Source: Burkholderiaceae bacterium (GTDB lineage: Bacteria; Pseudomonadota; Gammaproteobacteria; Burkholderiales; Burkholderiaceae_E). Taken from it: DNA of 64,000 nucleotides. Each line of letters opens with the position of its first letter. Positions within the stretch are counted from its first letter, which is position 1. The translations under genes were made by a program, and so were the position numbers. The notes below the pieces were generated by a model, which was not told the DNA's origin, did no database searches, and was given only the letters and a program-made list of their open reading frames with translations. Location of the stretch: assembly GCA_024637155.1 (NCBI GenBank), contig JAGXFR010000022.1, positions 62,001-126,000 of the forward strand, read 5' to 3'. Shown piece by piece: positions 63,982 through 64,000 of this stretch.

Positions 63982-64000
63982 CGGCGATCCGCTCCAGCGG
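63978..64000 (+). CDS. start of the next gene, possibly a TrmH/SpoU-type RNA methyltransferase (cut by window edge)
   Basis: A GTG at 63978 overlaps the rnhB stop (GTGA) and is followed by the codons for TAIRSS before the window ends. In Burkholderiales the gene after rnhB usually encodes a SpoU-family rRNA methyltransferase whose N-terminus has a similar ITSRDNP-type motif. Seven codons cannot prove this; the call rests on position. Confidence 0.4.

Overview
The window looks like ordinary core chromosome of a GC-rich betaproteobacterium, most likely a member of the Burkholderiales. The evidence is gene content plus order: lplT-alr-radA, tRNA-Leu-tig-clpP-clpX-lon-hupB-tRNA-Val-tRNA-Asp ... 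ppiD, dapC-dapD-pilU-dapE-prmB, smc-zipA-ligA, map-glnD, and rpsB-tsf-pyrH-frr-uppS-cdsA-dxr-rseP-bamA-skp-lpxD-fabZ-lpxA-lpxB-rnhB are all betaproteobacterial syntenic blocks. GTG starts and 1-4 base stop/start overlaps are frequent. I saw no transposase, integrase, phage gene, CRISPR array, rRNA or obvious pseudogene. No gene-free stretch exceeds about 250 bases; the longest are 38102-38348 and 49327-49547.

Layout. 1-2988: a truncated lysophospholipid transporter divergent from alanine racemase and RadA. 2985-6105 (minus): hpnC-hpnD-hpnE, which make squalene from farnesyl diphosphate. 6160-12887: tRNA-Leu and the protein-quality-control block (trigger factor, ClpP, ClpX, Lon, HU), closed by tRNA-Val and tRNA-Asp. 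12975-21387: a small secreted PsiF-like protein, then a GntR/FadR-type regulator divergent from a complete propionyl-CoA to succinyl-CoA module (methylmalonyl-CoA mutase, MeaB, both carboxylase subunits and an epimerase-like VOC protein). 21564-23474: PpiD. 23520-25216: MnmH and a DUF1178 protein. 25239-29286 (minus): a four-gene fatty acyl-CoA-type operon (3-hydroxyacyl-CoA dehydrogenase, histidine phosphatase, ACAD10/11-type kinase-fold phosphotransferase, GST). 29469-30119: a second GST. 30190-37633 (minus): dapC-dapD-pilU-dapE-prmB-ABC-F. 37682-45871: queF, divergent from smc-zipA-ligA-MTI phosphorylase. 45903-49326 (minus): map-glnD. 49548-64000: the translation and envelope operon (S2, EF-Ts, UMP kinase, RRF, undecaprenyl-PP synthase, CDP-DAG synthase, DXP reductoisomerase, RseP, BamA, Skp, lipid A genes, RNase HII), ending in the first codons of the next gene.

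How they work together. Most genes serve translation, protein folding and turnover, peptidoglycan and lysine precursor supply, outer-membrane assembly and lipid A synthesis. The accessory content is the squalene module, the B12-dependent propionyl-CoA module and the acyl-CoA kinase/phosphatase operon. The last two could form one route in which odd-chain or 4-hydroxy acids are cleaved to propionyl-CoA and drained to succinyl-CoA; that link is inference.

No clearly new large system is visible. The most unusual signals are non-coding: a three-part mutually exclusive pairing element over the pyrH ribosome binding site (51319-51375), three genes whose -10 hexamer ends exactly six bases before the ATG (alr, hpnC, map), and a perfect 10+10 base operator-like repeat between gntR and the mutase. 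All positions were read by eye, with no database search; family names rest on motif and context recognition.
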